Assembly (NCBI GenBank): GCA_963695985.1 | Contig: CAVOIC010000011.1 | Coordinates: forward strand, 372,001-436,000 | Direction: 5' to 3' | Length of the DNA: 64,000 nucleotides | Origin: DATBVX01 sp963695985 | GTDB taxonomy: Bacteria > Pseudomonadota > Gammaproteobacteria > Steroidobacterales > Steroidobacteraceae | Shown here: piece by piece, positions 63,825-64,000 of the stretch | How the letters are laid out: each line of letters opens with the position of its first letter | How positions within the stretch are numbered: position 1 is the stretch's first letter | Made by a program: the position numbers and the translations under genes | Notes under the pieces: model-generated | Database searches by the model: none | What the model was told of the DNA's origin: nothing | What the model saw: only the letters and a program-made list of their open reading frames with translations

Positions 63825-63923
63825 ATGATCTTTACTGAGTGCGTGGGCCGCCCATACTTGATCGGCGCCGGAACGTTCCTCGTTGCGACCTACCTGCAGT
63901 CGTATCTGCATGACCTGGACTGA
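63825..63923 (+). CDS. Possible KdpF-like 32-residue membrane peptide
   Basis: ATG 63825 encodes a 32-residue peptide with one hydrophobic segment (YLIGAGTFLVATYLQSYL). Its stop lies 13 bases inside kdpA, the position and size of KdpF, the small stabilising subunit of the KdpFABC potassium pump. The sequence does not match the usual KdpF core clearly, and no good ribosome site is seen. The frame is open upstream to 63711. Confidence 0.4.
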   Translation: MIFTECVGRPYLIGAGTFLVATYLQSYLHDLD

Positions 63924-64000
63924 CTTGTGGCAATACGTTGTATTCATCGCGGTTCTTACGGCCACGGTTCGGCCGCTCGGCTCGTATCTCGCCAAGGTCT
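63911..64000 (+). CDS. kdpA: KdpA, potassium-transporting ATPase potassium-binding subunit (5' end only)
   Basis: ATG 63911 begins TDLWQYVVFIAVLTATVRPL and continues GSYLAKV at the window edge. This is the conserved first helix of KdpA (QYxxFxxxLxxTxxPLGxYxAxVF). KdpA is the K+-selective inner-membrane channel-like subunit of the high-affinity KdpFABC pump. The rest of the gene and presumably kdpB/kdpC lie beyond the window. Confidence 0.85.

Overview
The window is GC-rich (roughly low-to-mid 60s percent by eye) and looks chromosomal. The block asmA, START-like gene, mutY, yggX, the ergothioneine genes egtB/egtD, a gammaproteobacterial-looking cytochrome b and the Steroidobacter/Nevskia-like set of SDRs, epoxide hydrolases and a cresol-dehydrogenase-type flavocytochrome suggest an environmental gammaproteobacterium, perhaps of the Steroidobacterales/Nevskiales/Xanthomonadales side. 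This assignment is inference from gene content and order only.

Layout. 0-4 kb: broken amidohydrolase, then a PAS-rich histidine kinase and its LuxR-type regulator. 4-11 kb: YCII protein, ECF sigma / anti-sigma-like / DUF4097 operon, asmA, START-like gene, mutY and yggX. 11-16.4 kb: EF-G2, egtBD, a broken DUF4239 gene and tRNA-Phe. 16.7-18.8 kb: a PqaA-like secreted hydrolase and a lipoprotein. 19-23 kb: three tandem paralogous epoxide hydrolases. 23-38 kb: a stress-type island (TMEM175 channel, AraC regulator, MsrB/MsrA, AhpD-like remnant, LRAT-fold protein, GAF-PAS kinase with two response regulators, two alpha/beta hydrolases, NAD-binding, HD-domain and cupin proteins, GST, orphan cytochrome b). 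38-47.5 kb: SDRs, LOG protein, a Phd/PIN toxin-antitoxin pair, an AttEFGH-like ABC exporter operon and an OmpA-type lipoprotein. 47.7-54.06 kb: a compact module of hybrid kinase (divergent), REC protein, YaiO-like barrel, HEAT protein and NodC/hyaluronan-synthase-like glycosyltransferase; its last three genes are bracketed by two near-identical GGGGACGGT palindromes, and its right edge abuts a decapitated methyltransferase gene. 54.3-64 kb: M48 protease, YCII, a double PARP-type zinc-finger protein, DUF1579, a second-type isoleucyl-tRNA synthetase broken by about ten frameshifts, a PchC/PchF-like flavocytochrome pair and the start of kdpA.

The most interesting signal is a family of degenerate 18-bp dyads (TCGATAC-N4-GTATCGA) in or next to nearly every intergenic region from 23.1 to 30.9 kb. 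The 7-4-7 architecture is that of boxes bound by FixJ-like regulators such as TodT and StyR, and a regulator of that type is encoded in the same island. This suggests that one local two-component system controls the whole stress island.

Caution: single-base frameshifts occur in about a dozen otherwise well conserved genes and cluster at 15.5, 28.7-29.5, 33.6-35.8 and 57.8-60.6 kb, while other stretches are free of them. Local assembly or base-calling error is as likely as real gene decay.
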